Assembly (NCBI GenBank): GCA_902784965.1
Contig: CACZWU010000005.1
Coordinates: 1 to 64,000, forward strand
DNA length: 64,000 nucleotides
Reading direction: 5' to 3'
Origin: an uncultured Bacteroidia bacterium
GTDB lineage: Bacteria; Bacteroidota; Bacteroidia; Bacteroidales; UBA932
Shown: one piece after another, positions 53,627 through 62,270 of the stretch
Layout: the number at the start of each line of letters is the position of its first letter
How positions within the stretch are numbered: position 1 is the first letter of the stretch
Position numbers and translations under genes: made by a program
Notes under the pieces: generated by a model
Seen by the model: the letters and a program-made list of their open reading frames with translations, nothing else
What the model was told of the DNA's origin: nothing
Databases searched by the model: none

Positions 53627-55072
53627 CTAACCTTGTCCTTGTGATGGAACGGTGATGAACCCGTCTTCCGGGTTCCAGCCGGTATGTTTGAGGGTACGGA
53701 GGAAGAATCGTCCGTCCGCGCATTTTACGTAGAGTCGGTTGCCGATAAAGCAGAGGGCGTCGATGCGGCGGGAGGGGAGGGTGAGGATGGCGCGCACGCG
53801 GCCGTTCTGGTCACAGACCTGCACGCCGCAGCACGTAGCCGCATAGAGGTTGCCCAGGGTGTCGAAAGCCAGGTCGCTGGCGATGGCTCCGTCGGGGCCT
53901 GAGCTGAAGTTGTCGGGGTTGTGGAGCCAGTAGAACTGCTCGCGGGCCATACGTTTGCCATCGGGCTCTACCAGTGCGGAGAGCAGCCAGTTGGAATGCG
54001 GCTCTGCCGAGACCTCCAGCTTGCCGGAGGGATCGCGCAGCGTGGTGACCGGATGTGCGAGCCGCTTGCGGACGGAGCCCGGAAGCGCTTCGGAGGCGAT
54101 CTCCGTCCAGCCCGCTTCGCGCTCATCTCCCGTGCCCAGCAGTGACTGGAGCATGTCGTTGCGCGATTCACCCGCCTTCACGGGTGCAGGCCAGCCCTTC
54201 CAAAGCCAGCGCATGGCGTCGGGGAACATCCGGGTACCGTGCCAGATGCTGTGGCCGCCGCGGTCCCAGTGCGCCATCACTTCGTAGCCCGCGAAATCGA
54301 GCGCCGATTCCATGAGCAGGTTCTGCTCCCACCATTCGCCGAAGAGGGGATTCCAGGCGTCTTTCATGCCGTCCTGCAGGAAGATGCGCAAGGGCTTGGG
54401 CTCGGTTTTGCGGATATAGGCGGGATAGTCGTTGCCGCCGCGCATGGCCACGAAGGTGCCCACCGAACTGTAGACGCGGTGGAAGAGGTCGGGACGCTCC
54501 CAGGCTGCTGTGAAGGCGGCGATGCCGCTGCTGCTGGCTCCGGTGATGGCCCGGTCGTCGGGATTGCGGGAAAGTTTGACCGGGCGGCCGTCGGGGGTAA
54601 CGAGACGCTCGACCAGAGGCAGGATCTCGTGTTCCAGAAAGTAGGCGAAGGTGCCGTCGGTGCGGTCGAATTCGTTGCTGCGGTTGTAGCGCAGCACGTT
54701 GCCGTCGGCGTCGTACGACACGCCGGGCTGCACGAACACACCGATGGTCACGGGCATCTCGCCGCTGGCGATGAGGTTGTCGAGGACGGTGGTGGCGTTG
54801 AACAGGATGCCGTCTAGGCCGACGAGCAGACAGGCGGGCGTCACGCCGTCGTATTGCACGGGGACGTAGACCTTCCACTCACGGCGCGTCTCGGGATAGA
54901 CCTGTGATTCCGTGAATTCGCCGGTGATGATCAGCCCCTTGAGACTGTCGGCCACGGGCACGAACGCCGGATCGTCGGGATACTGCGCGTTATGCCGCAG
55001 CTCCTGCGTTCCAACTGGTAACGAGGAAAGAAACCAAACAAAGACCAGTAATAATAATCGCTTAGTAGTCAT
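53627..55072 (-). CDS. Secreted alpha/beta-hydrolase esterase with C-terminal SMP-30-like region
   Basis: The 481-residue protein has a signal peptide (FLSSLPVGTQE). Residues 40-300 look like a CE1-type esterase of the enterobactin/feruloyl esterase group: YVPVQYDG, LFGEWWEQNLL, nucleophile serine in ITGASSSGIAAF and catalytic histidine in DRGGHSIWHGT. Residues from about 330 on resemble part of a gluconolactonase/SMP-30 propeller (LAFDTLGNLYAATCCGVQVC). That C-terminal part is too short for a whole propeller. In a plant-polysaccharide feeder an acetyl- or feruloyl-esterase role is plausible. It leads a unit with the metal exporter. Confidence 0.8.
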   Translation of the reverse strand: MTTKRLLLLVFVWFLSSLPVGTQELRHNAQYPDDPAFVPVADSLKGLIITGEFTESQVYPETRREWKVYVPVQYDGVTPACLLVGLDGILFNATTVLDNLIASGEMPVTIGVFVQPGVSYDADGNVLRYNRSNEFDRTDGTFAYFLEHEILPLVERLVTPDGRPVKLSRNPDDRAITGASSSGIAAFTAAWERPDLFHRVYSSVGTFVAMRGGNDYPAYIRKTEPKPLRIFLQDGMKDAWNPLFGEWWEQNLLMESALDFAGYEVMAHWDRGGHSIWHGTRMFPDAMRWLWKGWPAPVKAGESRNDMLQSLLGTGDEREAGWTEIASEALPGSVRKRLAHPVTTLRDPSGKLEVSAEPHSNWLLSALVEPDGKRMAREQFYWLHNPDNFSSGPDGAIASDLAFDTLGNLYAATCCGVQVCDQNGRVRAILTLPSRRIDALCFIGNRLYVKCADGRFFLRTLKHTGWNPEDGFITVPSQGQG

Positions 55073-55087
55073 CAGTTGATTGCTGTT

Positions 55088-55235
55088 GCTTATGTGCCAA
55101 GGTGCGGTTGGGATATTGCTTCGAGGACCCTAAGCACCCGCGCTTGATAGCGGGAGGGGCCCAAAGCCCTGGCTTTGGGAGGGAGACGCGAAGCGTCGGT
55201 CCGAGAAGCAATTTCCAGAGCACCCAAGCATAAGC
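55088..55235 (-). repeat. Structured dispersed repeat, copy B
   Basis: This is the second copy of the element at 43897-44045, in opposite orientation and nearly 90 percent identical over the core by eye. Its outer arms pair as GCTTATG with CATAAGC, GGTGC with GCACC and TTGCTTC with GAAGCAA. The first hairpin is GACGC/GCGTC with a TTC loop, in place of the GACTCG/CGAGTC hairpin of copy A. The last base of the upstream GNAT-like stop codon is the first base of the element. It fills the 162-base gap up to the esterase gene. Confidence 0.8.
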
Positions 55236-56359
55236 TAAAGTTCTTTAATATAACATCGTGCCCGCTTGTGGAGACGCGTTTCAAAACGGTTCCACATGTT
55301 TTGGACGCTGTTGTTTTCTTCCAGTTCGCGCGTCGTCTCCAGATACTTGATGCCATATTTCCGGATGGACGGCGCCACCTTGTCGAAGATCATGGCATTG
55401 AGCCCCTTTCCCTGGTATTCCTCCTTGATGCCGATCAGGAGCAGGTCAAGCGTGTCGTTGTGCCGGATGGCATGCAGGATGTGCATCCAGCCGAATGGGA
55501 AGAGCTTGCCATGGCATTTCTGCATCGCCCTGGAGAGCGAAGGCATCGAAATGCCGAAAGCCACCACTTCGTCTTTCTCGTTGAGGATGATCGAGACGAA
55601 ATCGGTGTTGAGGTTCGGGACGAACTGGGCGATGAGGTCGTCGACCTGCTCCTTGGTCAGCTCGGAGAAACCGTGGAGATTGTGGTACGTTTCGTTGAGC
55701 ACCGGGATGCACTGCGGAAAATAGTCGACCATCTGTTTCTTGGTGTCGATCGTGGCCTGGTGCAGGTGGTAGCGCTGGGCAACCAGGCCGGCCGGACGCC
55801 TGAACCACTCCTCGATGTTGTCGGGCATCTTGATGCTGTATTCCACCCAGTCGGTGTCCTTGGCGTAGCCCCGCCGCAGCAACTGCGTCTCGTAATACGG
55901 GTGGTTGTATTTGCCGTAAGCCGTAGGCAGTTCGTCGAAGCCCGCCACCAGTACGCCGGAGGCATCGAATTCCAGGAAACCCAGCGGACCGTTCATGACC
56001 TTCATCCCCTTTTCCCGTGCCCAGGTCTCCACCGTGTCGAACAGGGCGTCGACCACCTCGTCATCGTCGACGAAATCCATGAAGCCGAAACGGGCGTAGG
56101 GCGTGCCGGTCTTCTCGTTGTACTGCCGGTTGATGATGCCCGCGATGCGGCCCACGATGTGCCGCTGTTCATCGAGCGCCAGCCAGTATTTTCCCTCGCA
56201 GAATGCGAAGGCATGGTTCTTTTTCGGGTCGAGTACGGCCAGGTCGCCCCTTTCCAAGGTTGGTACGTAATAGGGGTTGTCCTTATAGAGAGCATTGGGG
56301 AAATGGACGAACTGGCGGAGTTCCCGCTGCGTCTTCACTTCCTGTATGGTGGTCTTCAT
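55235..56359 (-). CDS. GNAT-like conserved protein, twin 1
   Basis: The ATG at 56359 gives 374 residues, exactly the length of its neighbour at 56386-57510; a start 29 codons earlier is possible but unlike the twin. Roughly half of the residues match the twin. Shared blocks are RQFVHFPNALYKDNPYYVPT, GRIAGIINR, NGPLGFLEFDASGVLVAGFD, AQRYHLHQA and IGIKEEYQGKGLNAMIFDKV. The last block, with the pattern Q/R-G-K-G, is a GNAT acetyl-CoA loop. The substrate is unknown. It is the last gene of the leftward uvrB-rel-uvrA-GNAT group. Confidence 0.8.
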   Translation of the reverse strand: MKTTIQEVKTQRELRQFVHFPNALYKDNPYYVPTLERGDLAVLDPKKNHAFAFCEGKYWLALDEQRHIVGRIAGIINRQYNEKTGTPYARFGFMDFVDDDEVVDALFDTVETWAREKGMKVMNGPLGFLEFDASGVLVAGFDELPTAYGKYNHPYYETQLLRRGYAKDTDWVEYSIKMPDNIEEWFRRPAGLVAQRYHLHQATIDTKKQMVDYFPQCIPVLNETYHNLHGFSELTKEQVDDLIAQFVPNLNTDFVSIILNEKDEVVAFGISMPSLSRAMQKCHGKLFPFGWMHILHAIRHNDTLDLLLIGIKEEYQGKGLNAMIFDKVAPSIRKYGIKYLETTRELEENNSVQNMWNRFETRLHKRARCYIKEL

Positions 56360-56385
56360 ATGGTGTTGAAGTTGTATTCGGTGAT

Positions 56386-57510
56386 TTACAGATTCTTCTG
56401 GTAGCAGCGCATCCGTTTGTTGAGTCGGTATACGAAACGGGACCACATGGGCTTGAACGGATCGTAGTCCTCTCGTTCCAGGGTGGTTTCCAGGTATTTG
56501 ATCTCGTAGCGCAGGATGGCGTCGGCGAACTTGTCGAACAGCATGTCCGTGACGCCTTTTCCCTGGTACTCCTTGGCGACGCCCACCATCAGCAGGTCGA
56601 GCGTGTCGTTGTGCCTGAGGGCGTGGCGGATGCGCTGATAGCTAAAGGGGGACATCTTGCCTTTCATCCGTCGCAGGGCCTTCGAAAGGGAAGGCATCGC
56701 GAAACCGAAGGCGACGACTTCCTCTTTCTCGTTGAGGACGATCGACACGAAATCGAGATTGAGCTGCGGATTGAAACGGCGGATCAGTTCCTGCGCCTGT
56801 CTCTGTGTGATGCCGTTGAATCCAGGAACGCCGTCGTAGGTCTCGTTGAGCACTTTGGCGCATTGGCGGAAATAGGCGTTCATTTTCTTCCGGGAAGTGA
56901 TGTCGGCCTGGTGCAGGTGGTAGCGCTGGGCGACCACGTTGGCGTCGTGCGCGTACATTTCCTTGATGTTGTCGGGCAGCACCACGTTGTATTGCACGTA
57001 GTCCTGGACTGGCTCAAATCCCCGTCGCAGCAGATGCTTTTCGTAATAGGGAGCGTGGTAGTTGGTGTACGCCGTAGGTATCTCGTCGAACCCCTCCACC
57101 ATCAGGCCGATGGCATCGAAATCCTGAAACTCCTGCGGTCCGGAGATCCGTTGCATGCCGTTTTTCCGCGCCCATTCCTCGGCCGTGTCGAAGAGCGCGT
57201 CGACCACGGTTTCGTCGTCGATGAAATCCGCAAAGCCGAAGCGGGCGCAGGCCTCGCCGTTCTCCTCGTTGTCGCTCCGGTTGATGATGCCGGCGATGCG
57301 GCCCACGACACGGGTCGGCCCGTCATAGGCCAGCCAGAGGCTGCAGTCGCAGAAAGCGGAAGCCGGATTCTTTTTCGGATTGAGTTCCGCGCGGATCAAC
57401 ATCTCCAGCTTGGGGACATAGTAGGGATTGTCCTTGAAGAGCGCGTTCGGAAAATGGACGAACTGCTTCAGCTGGAGCTTGTTGGTTACTTCTTTGATCG
57501 TGACTTTCAT
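56386..57510 (-). CDS. GNAT-like conserved protein, twin 2
   Basis: The 374-residue protein is the tandem paralog of the gene 26 bases downstream. The opening KQFVHFPNALFKDNPYYVPK and the acetyl-CoA-loop segment VGVAKEYQGKGVTDMLFDKF are conserved. The basic ending (RLNKRMRCYQKNL) also matches its twin (RLHKRARCYIKEL). Two GNAT folds may be present in each chain, since the N-terminal half also has an acetyltransferase-like VVGRIAGIINR strand. Equal lengths argue for an old in-place duplication with retained roles. It starts 21 bases after uvrA. Confidence 0.8.
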   Translation of the reverse strand: MKVTIKEVTNKLQLKQFVHFPNALFKDNPYYVPKLEMLIRAELNPKKNPASAFCDCSLWLAYDGPTRVVGRIAGIINRSDNEENGEACARFGFADFIDDETVVDALFDTAEEWARKNGMQRISGPQEFQDFDAIGLMVEGFDEIPTAYTNYHAPYYEKHLLRRGFEPVQDYVQYNVVLPDNIKEMYAHDANVVAQRYHLHQADITSRKKMNAYFRQCAKVLNETYDGVPGFNGITQRQAQELIRRFNPQLNLDFVSIVLNEKEEVVAFGFAMPSLSKALRRMKGKMSPFSYQRIRHALRHNDTLDLLMVGVAKEYQGKGVTDMLFDKFADAILRYEIKYLETTLEREDYDPFKPMWSRFVYRLNKRMRCYQKNL

Positions 57511-57531
57511 AAAGATATGCCGTTTTGATTT

Positions 57532-60327
57532 TTATTCTTTCATGGTTTCCTCCATGGCGTTGCGGAGCGCGTGCCCCGTGAAGGTATCGGCACCGGCCAG
57601 GTTTTCGGGCGTGCCTTCAAACACCACCTGTCCGCCTTCGGCGCCCGCATCGGGCCCCAGGTCGATCACCCAGTCGGCTGCACGGATCACGTCGAGGTTG
57701 TGCTCCACCACGACGATGGAGTGCCCCCGGTCGACCAGCGCGGCGAAGGCTGCGAGCAGTTTCTCGATGTCGTGGAAATGCAGGCCGGTGGTGGGTTCGT
57801 CGAAGATGAAGAGGATGGATCCCTTCGCCTCGTAGTCCTTGCCCAGGAACGAGGCCAGCTTGATGCGCTGGCTCTCGCCGCCGCTGAGCGAACTGCTGCT
57901 CTGGCCCAGCTGCAGGTAGGAGAGGCCCACGTCGACCAGCGGCTGCAACCGCTCTGCGATGCGTCGGGCCAGCGGGTCGCTCTGCGCACCGAAGAAGGCG
58001 ATGGCCTCCTCCACGCGCATGTCGAGGACTTCGCTGATGTCCTTGCCCTGGTATTTCACTTCCAGGATGTCGCTTTGGAAGCGCTTGCCGCCGCAGGCAT
58101 CGCACACCATCTCCACGTCGGCCATGAATTGCATCGGGATGTGGATAACCCCTTCGCCCAGGCATTCGGGGCAGCGTCCGCCGTCGATGTTGAACGAGAA
58201 GTGCGAATGTCCGTAGCCGTTCATCCGGGCGTAGGGCTGGTCGGCGAAAAGGCGCCGGATGTCATCGTAGACCTTGAGGTAGGTAACGGGATTGGAGCGG
58301 GTGCTCTTGCCGATGGGGTTCTGGTCGATGTATTCGATCGAGGCGATCTTGCCCAGGTCGCCACGGAGTTCCTTGTAGATGCCGGGCTTGCTGCCGATCT
58401 GGTTGAGGTGCCGGTAAATGGCGGGATAGAGGATATCGCCCACCAGCGAACTCTTGCCACTGCCGCTCACGCCCGTGACGACGGTCAGGCAGCGCAGCGG
58501 GAACTTGACGTCGATGTTTTTCAGGTTGTTTTCGCGTGCGCCGGCCACTTCCACGGCATACTTCCAGCTGCGTTTCTTCGCCGGAACGGGAATCCGTTTC
58601 CGCCCCGACAGGTAATCGAGCGTCAGGGAACGGGCGCCTTCGGCCAGGCCCTGTGCGATGGAGCCCTGAAATACGATGCGGCCGCCGTTCGAGCCGGCGA
58701 ATGGGCCGATGTCGATGAGCTGGTCGGCCGCCTCGATGATGTGGCGGTCGTGCTCCACGACGATGACGGTGTTGCCCAGGTCGCGCAGGCGCAGCAGCAC
58801 GCCGATGAGCCGCTCTGTGTCGCGTTCGTGGAGGCCGATGCTCGGCTCGTCGAGGATATACATCGATCCCACCAGGTTGTTGCCCAACGAACTGACCAGG
58901 TTGATGCGCTGGCTCTCGCCGCCGCTCAGCGTGTTGGAGGCGCGGCTCAGCGTGAGATAGCCTAGGCCCACCTCACAGATATACTGCAGGCGGGAACGGA
59001 TTTCACGCAGCGGACGTTCCGCCACCGTGCGGTCGTAGTCGTCGAGCCGGAGCTCCTGGAAGAAAGCGTTCAGTTCGCTGACGGGCATCGTCATCAGTTC
59101 GTGGATGTTCCGTCCACCGACCTTCACGTAGAGGGCTTCCGGGCGCAGGCGCGAGCCGCCGCAGGCGTGGCAGGTGGTCTTGCCGGAGTAGCGGCTGAGC
59201 ATGTACCGGTACTGGATCTTGTATCGCTGGCTTTCCACCCATTTGAAGAAGGGGTCGATGCCGGTGAAGTATTCGTTGCCGCGCCACAGGAGGGCTTTCT
59301 GTTCGGGGCTGAGCTCGATGTAGGGTTTGTGGATGGGGAAATCGAACTTGTAGGCGTTCATCACCAGCTCGTCATTGAGCTGTTTCATCATTTCGCCCCG
59401 CCAGCAGGCGATGGCGCCCTGGTAGATGCTCAGGGTCGGGTCGGGGATGACGAGGGCCTCGTCGATGCCGATGGTCTTGCCGTAGCCGCCGCAGACGGGG
59501 CAGGCGCCCAGCGGGCTGTTGTAGCTGAACAGGTGTTCGGAGGGTTCTTCGAAGCGCATGCCGTCGGCCTCGAAGAGGTTGGAGAAGTTGCGGGCGCCGG
59601 CTTTTTCACTCCAGACACAGAGATAGCCGCCCCCCTGGGCAAAAGCGGTCTGGGCGGAATCGAGCGCGCGGCTCACTGTGTCTTCGTCGGCGGCCGCCGT
59701 CAGGCGGTCGACCAGCAGCAGCCATTCGTCTTCAAAGTCCCCGATATGTTGCAGGGCTTCCTCCATTTTGGCCATCCGCCCGTCGCGGGTAGCCAGGCGC
59801 GAATATCCTTCTTCCTTGAGATTCAGGAGCTTCTCGATCTTTCCGTCTTCTTGCCAACGGATATCAGCCAGGATCAGCACGGTGGATCCGGCTTCCAGGC
59901 TGGTGACGTAGCCGGCCACGTCCTTGGTGGTGTCGCAGCGGACCTCGCGGCCGGAGATGGGGGAGTAGGTCTTGCCGATGCGGGCAAAGAGCAGCCGCAG
60001 GTGGTCGTAGATTTCGGTGCTGGTGCCCACCGTGGAGCGGGGGTTGCGGGTATTGACCTTCTGTTCGATGGCGATGGCCGGCGGGATGCCCGAGATCAGG
60101 TCGACGTCGGGTTTGCTCATCCGGCCGAGGAACTGGCGGGCGAAGGAGGAGAGGCTTTCGGCAAAGCGGCGCTGGCCTTCGGCAAACAGGGTGTCGAAGG
60201 CAAGCGAACTCTTGCCGCTGCCCGAGATGCCGGTAATGACGACCAGCTTCCCGAGCGGGATATCAAGATCGATATTCTGCAGGTTGTTAACCCTGGCGCC
60301 TCTTATGTGTATCTCCTTTGTCTCCAT
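57532..60327 (-). CDS. uvrA: UvrABC excinuclease subunit A
   Basis: The 931-residue protein is full length. It has two ABC ATPase halves with Walker A GISGSGKSSLAFDTL (about residue 33) and GVSGSGKSSLVGD, two LSGGESQRI signatures, and zinc-binding pairs CPVCGGYG, CHACGGSRL and CPECLGEG/CDACGGKRF. It recognises DNA damage with UvrB during nucleotide excision repair. The first 41 bases overlap the end of the rel gene in another frame. It lies two genes downstream of uvrB on the same strand, so both excinuclease subunits may be on one message with rel. Confidence 0.98.
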   Translation of the reverse strand: METKEIHIRGARVNNLQNIDLDIPLGKLVVITGISGSGKSSLAFDTLFAEGQRRFAESLSSFARQFLGRMSKPDVDLISGIPPAIAIEQKVNTRNPRSTVGTSTEIYDHLRLLFARIGKTYSPISGREVRCDTTKDVAGYVTSLEAGSTVLILADIRWQEDGKIEKLLNLKEEGYSRLATRDGRMAKMEEALQHIGDFEDEWLLLVDRLTAAADEDTVSRALDSAQTAFAQGGGYLCVWSEKAGARNFSNLFEADGMRFEEPSEHLFSYNSPLGACPVCGGYGKTIGIDEALVIPDPTLSIYQGAIACWRGEMMKQLNDELVMNAYKFDFPIHKPYIELSPEQKALLWRGNEYFTGIDPFFKWVESQRYKIQYRYMLSRYSGKTTCHACGGSRLRPEALYVKVGGRNIHELMTMPVSELNAFFQELRLDDYDRTVAERPLREIRSRLQYICEVGLGYLTLSRASNTLSGGESQRINLVSSLGNNLVGSMYILDEPSIGLHERDTERLIGVLLRLRDLGNTVIVVEHDRHIIEAADQLIDIGPFAGSNGGRIVFQGSIAQGLAEGARSLTLDYLSGRKRIPVPAKKRSWKYAVEVAGARENNLKNIDVKFPLRCLTVVTGVSGSGKSSLVGDILYPAIYRHLNQIGSKPGIYKELRGDLGKIASIEYIDQNPIGKSTRSNPVTYLKVYDDIRRLFADQPYARMNGYGHSHFSFNIDGGRCPECLGEGVIHIPMQFMADVEMVCDACGGKRFQSDILEVKYQGKDISEVLDMRVEEAIAFFGAQSDPLARRIAERLQPLVDVGLSYLQLGQSSSSLSGGESQRIKLASFLGKDYEAKGSILFIFDEPTTGLHFHDIEKLLAAFAALVDRGHSIVVVEHNLDVIRAADWVIDLGPDAGAEGGQVVFEGTPENLAGADTFTGHALRNAMEETMKE

Positions 60328-62269
60328 CTTTTTCGCTGGACCGGGGTTTCCAGCTTACTTCAATCACCCGGTAGGGGTAGTTTTCGCGCAGGCGTGCCGC
60401 ATTGGGGCAGTTGATGCGGTGTATCTTGATGCCGTCGCGGATGGTGAGGAACCCGAAGATCGGGTCACCATAGGCGGGCGTGCAGCATTTGGCGGGTTTG
60501 AGGTCGACGCCTTTCAGCTTGCGGTCAATGAGGAAATCGCCGCTTTCGATGCCGCTTCTGTCGGCGTGGGCCGTTTCGGGGGTCTTCGTCTCCGTCGTGC
60601 TTTCGGCAGCCGTTTCGGTCTCCATCTTGTGGACGAGGAAATCCTTGACGAGGGCTACGTCGAACTGACTGTTGCCGATGGCGCCGAAGAATTCGTTGAG
60701 GGTGCCGAACCGGTTGCGGCGGGCCAGCGTCCACAGTTCCCCATCCGAAATCACCATTTTCCAGTTCTTGAGCCGTCGGGCGAGCAGTTCCTTGCCCGTG
60801 GCGGCGCGGGCGTTCTCCTCCTCCTTGAGTTTCTGCTTGATCTTGCTGCGGGCTTTCGACGACACCACGAAATTCAGCCAGTCGGCGGTGGGCTTCTGGT
60901 TTTTGCTGCTGATGATTTCCACCACGTCGCCGGTGTGGAGCTTTTCGCGGATCGAGCACATCTTTCCATTGACGCGGGCGCCGGTACAGCGCAGGCCGAG
61001 TTTGGAGTGGATCTCGAAGGCGAAGTCAAGCACGGTACTGCCGGCGTGCAGCTGGCGCAGGTCGCCGGTCGGGGTATAGACCAGCAACTCGTCCAGGGCC
61101 AGGGAGGCGTGTTCGTATTTTTCCTCCTCGCAGCTCTGCATCAGGTCGCGGACCTGGTTGAGCCAGTCGGTGAGGTGGCTTTTGCCGCCCTTGATACCCT
61201 TGTACGACCAGTGGGCGGCGTTGCCTTTTTCTGCGATGTAATCCATCCGCGTGGTGCGGATCTGCACTTCCACGGGCAATCCTTCTTTCGTCCGGACGGT
61301 TGTATGGAGCGATTCATAGCCGTTGTCGCGCGGTTTGGAGATCCAGTCACGGAGCCGTTTGGTGTCGGGAGTGTATTCTTCCGTCACCAGGGAGTAGACT
61401 TTCCAGCAGAGGGCTTCTTCCAGCTTGTGGTCGGGTTCGCAGTCGATGATGAAACGCATGGCGAACAGGTCGTACACCTTGTCGAAGGTAATCTGCTGGG
61501 CCTGCATCTTCCGCCAGATGGAATAGGGGCTTTTGGTCCGGGCCTTGAGGGTGTAACGGATGCCTTCGCGGTCGAGCTTCTCGCGGAGCGGGTTGATGAA
61601 CTGCTCTACCAGGGCTTCGCGCTGGGGCTCGGTTTCCTTGATCTTGCGGGTGATCTCCTTGTATTTTTCGGGCTCTGTATATTTGAGGAAGATGTCCTCG
61701 AGTTCGCTCTTCACGCGGTAGAGGCCGAGCTGGTGGGCGAGGGGGATGTAAAGCATCATTGTCTCCATCAGCTTCTTGGTGCGCTTGGCCGGCGGCAGGA
61801 TGTTGATGCTGCGCATCACCTCGAGGCGGTCGGCCAGCTTGATCAGGATCACGCGCGGGTCGGTGGAATACGAGATGATGAGCTTGCGGTAGCGCTCTTC
61901 GTCGAGGTTGGCTTCCTGCAATTGGACATTCGAGATGTTGTTGAGCCCCTCCACGATCTCGATGATATCGTGGGGATACTCGGCCCGGAATGATTCGAGC
62001 AGCGGGGTTTTGTTGAGTTCGGCCACGTTGTCGGTCTGGAAGCGGTTGGCTTCGTGGAGCAGGGTGGCGGCTGCGGCGTCGGCCTGCAGGCCCATCTCCC
62101 GGCACACGATATGGGCGACCGCCAGGGGGTGTTCGATGAAGGGGCTGCTGTTGCTGCGCATTTTGCCCTGCAGGGCTTCGGCCGCCGACTCATAGGCCGA
62201 CAGCACCATCCGCTTCTCGGATTCGGAGAAGTCGCTCAAGATCTCTTGCAGTTTCCGGGGTATCATCAT
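60287..62269 (-). CDS. RelA/SpoT homolog with degenerate hydrolase site and no ACT domain
   Basis: The 660-residue (p)ppGpp enzyme has an HD-type N-terminal domain, a synthetase domain and a TGS domain. The hydrolase motif LLHDVVEDT of active enzymes reads LLHEANRFQ here, and KLADRLHNM reads KLADRLEVM, so hydrolysis should be lost. The synthetase keeps YDLFAMRFII, NGYESLHTTV and EVQIRT. The TGS region follows (VYTPTGDLRQLHAGSTVLDF). The chain ends just after the cysteine-rich domain (KPAKCCTPAYGDPIFGFLTI, IEVSWKP), about 75-80 residues short of the usual length, so the regulatory ACT domain is missing. One base separates it from uvrB; it overlaps uvrA. Confidence 0.92.
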   Translation of the reverse strand: MMIPRKLQEILSDFSESEKRMVLSAYESAAEALQGKMRSNSSPFIEHPLAVAHIVCREMGLQADAAAATLLHEANRFQTDNVAELNKTPLLESFRAEYPHDIIEIVEGLNNISNVQLQEANLDEERYRKLIISYSTDPRVILIKLADRLEVMRSINILPPAKRTKKLMETMMLYIPLAHQLGLYRVKSELEDIFLKYTEPEKYKEITRKIKETEPQREALVEQFINPLREKLDREGIRYTLKARTKSPYSIWRKMQAQQITFDKVYDLFAMRFIIDCEPDHKLEEALCWKVYSLVTEEYTPDTKRLRDWISKPRDNGYESLHTTVRTKEGLPVEVQIRTTRMDYIAEKGNAAHWSYKGIKGGKSHLTDWLNQVRDLMQSCEEEKYEHASLALDELLVYTPTGDLRQLHAGSTVLDFAFEIHSKLGLRCTGARVNGKMCSIREKLHTGDVVEIISSKNQKPTADWLNFVVSSKARSKIKQKLKEEENARAATGKELLARRLKNWKMVISDGELWTLARRNRFGTLNEFFGAIGNSQFDVALVKDFLVHKMETETAAESTTETKTPETAHADRSGIESGDFLIDRKLKGVDLKPAKCCTPAYGDPIFGFLTIRDGIKIHRINCPNAARLRENYPYRVIEVSWKPRSSEKDGDKGDTHKRRQG

Positions 62270-62270
62270 C

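Noticed and set aside
52323..53630. 435-residue plus-strand frame opposite the metal exporter
   Set aside because: It is highly charged and His/Asp/Gln-rich as the antisense of membrane codons, and has no family similarity.
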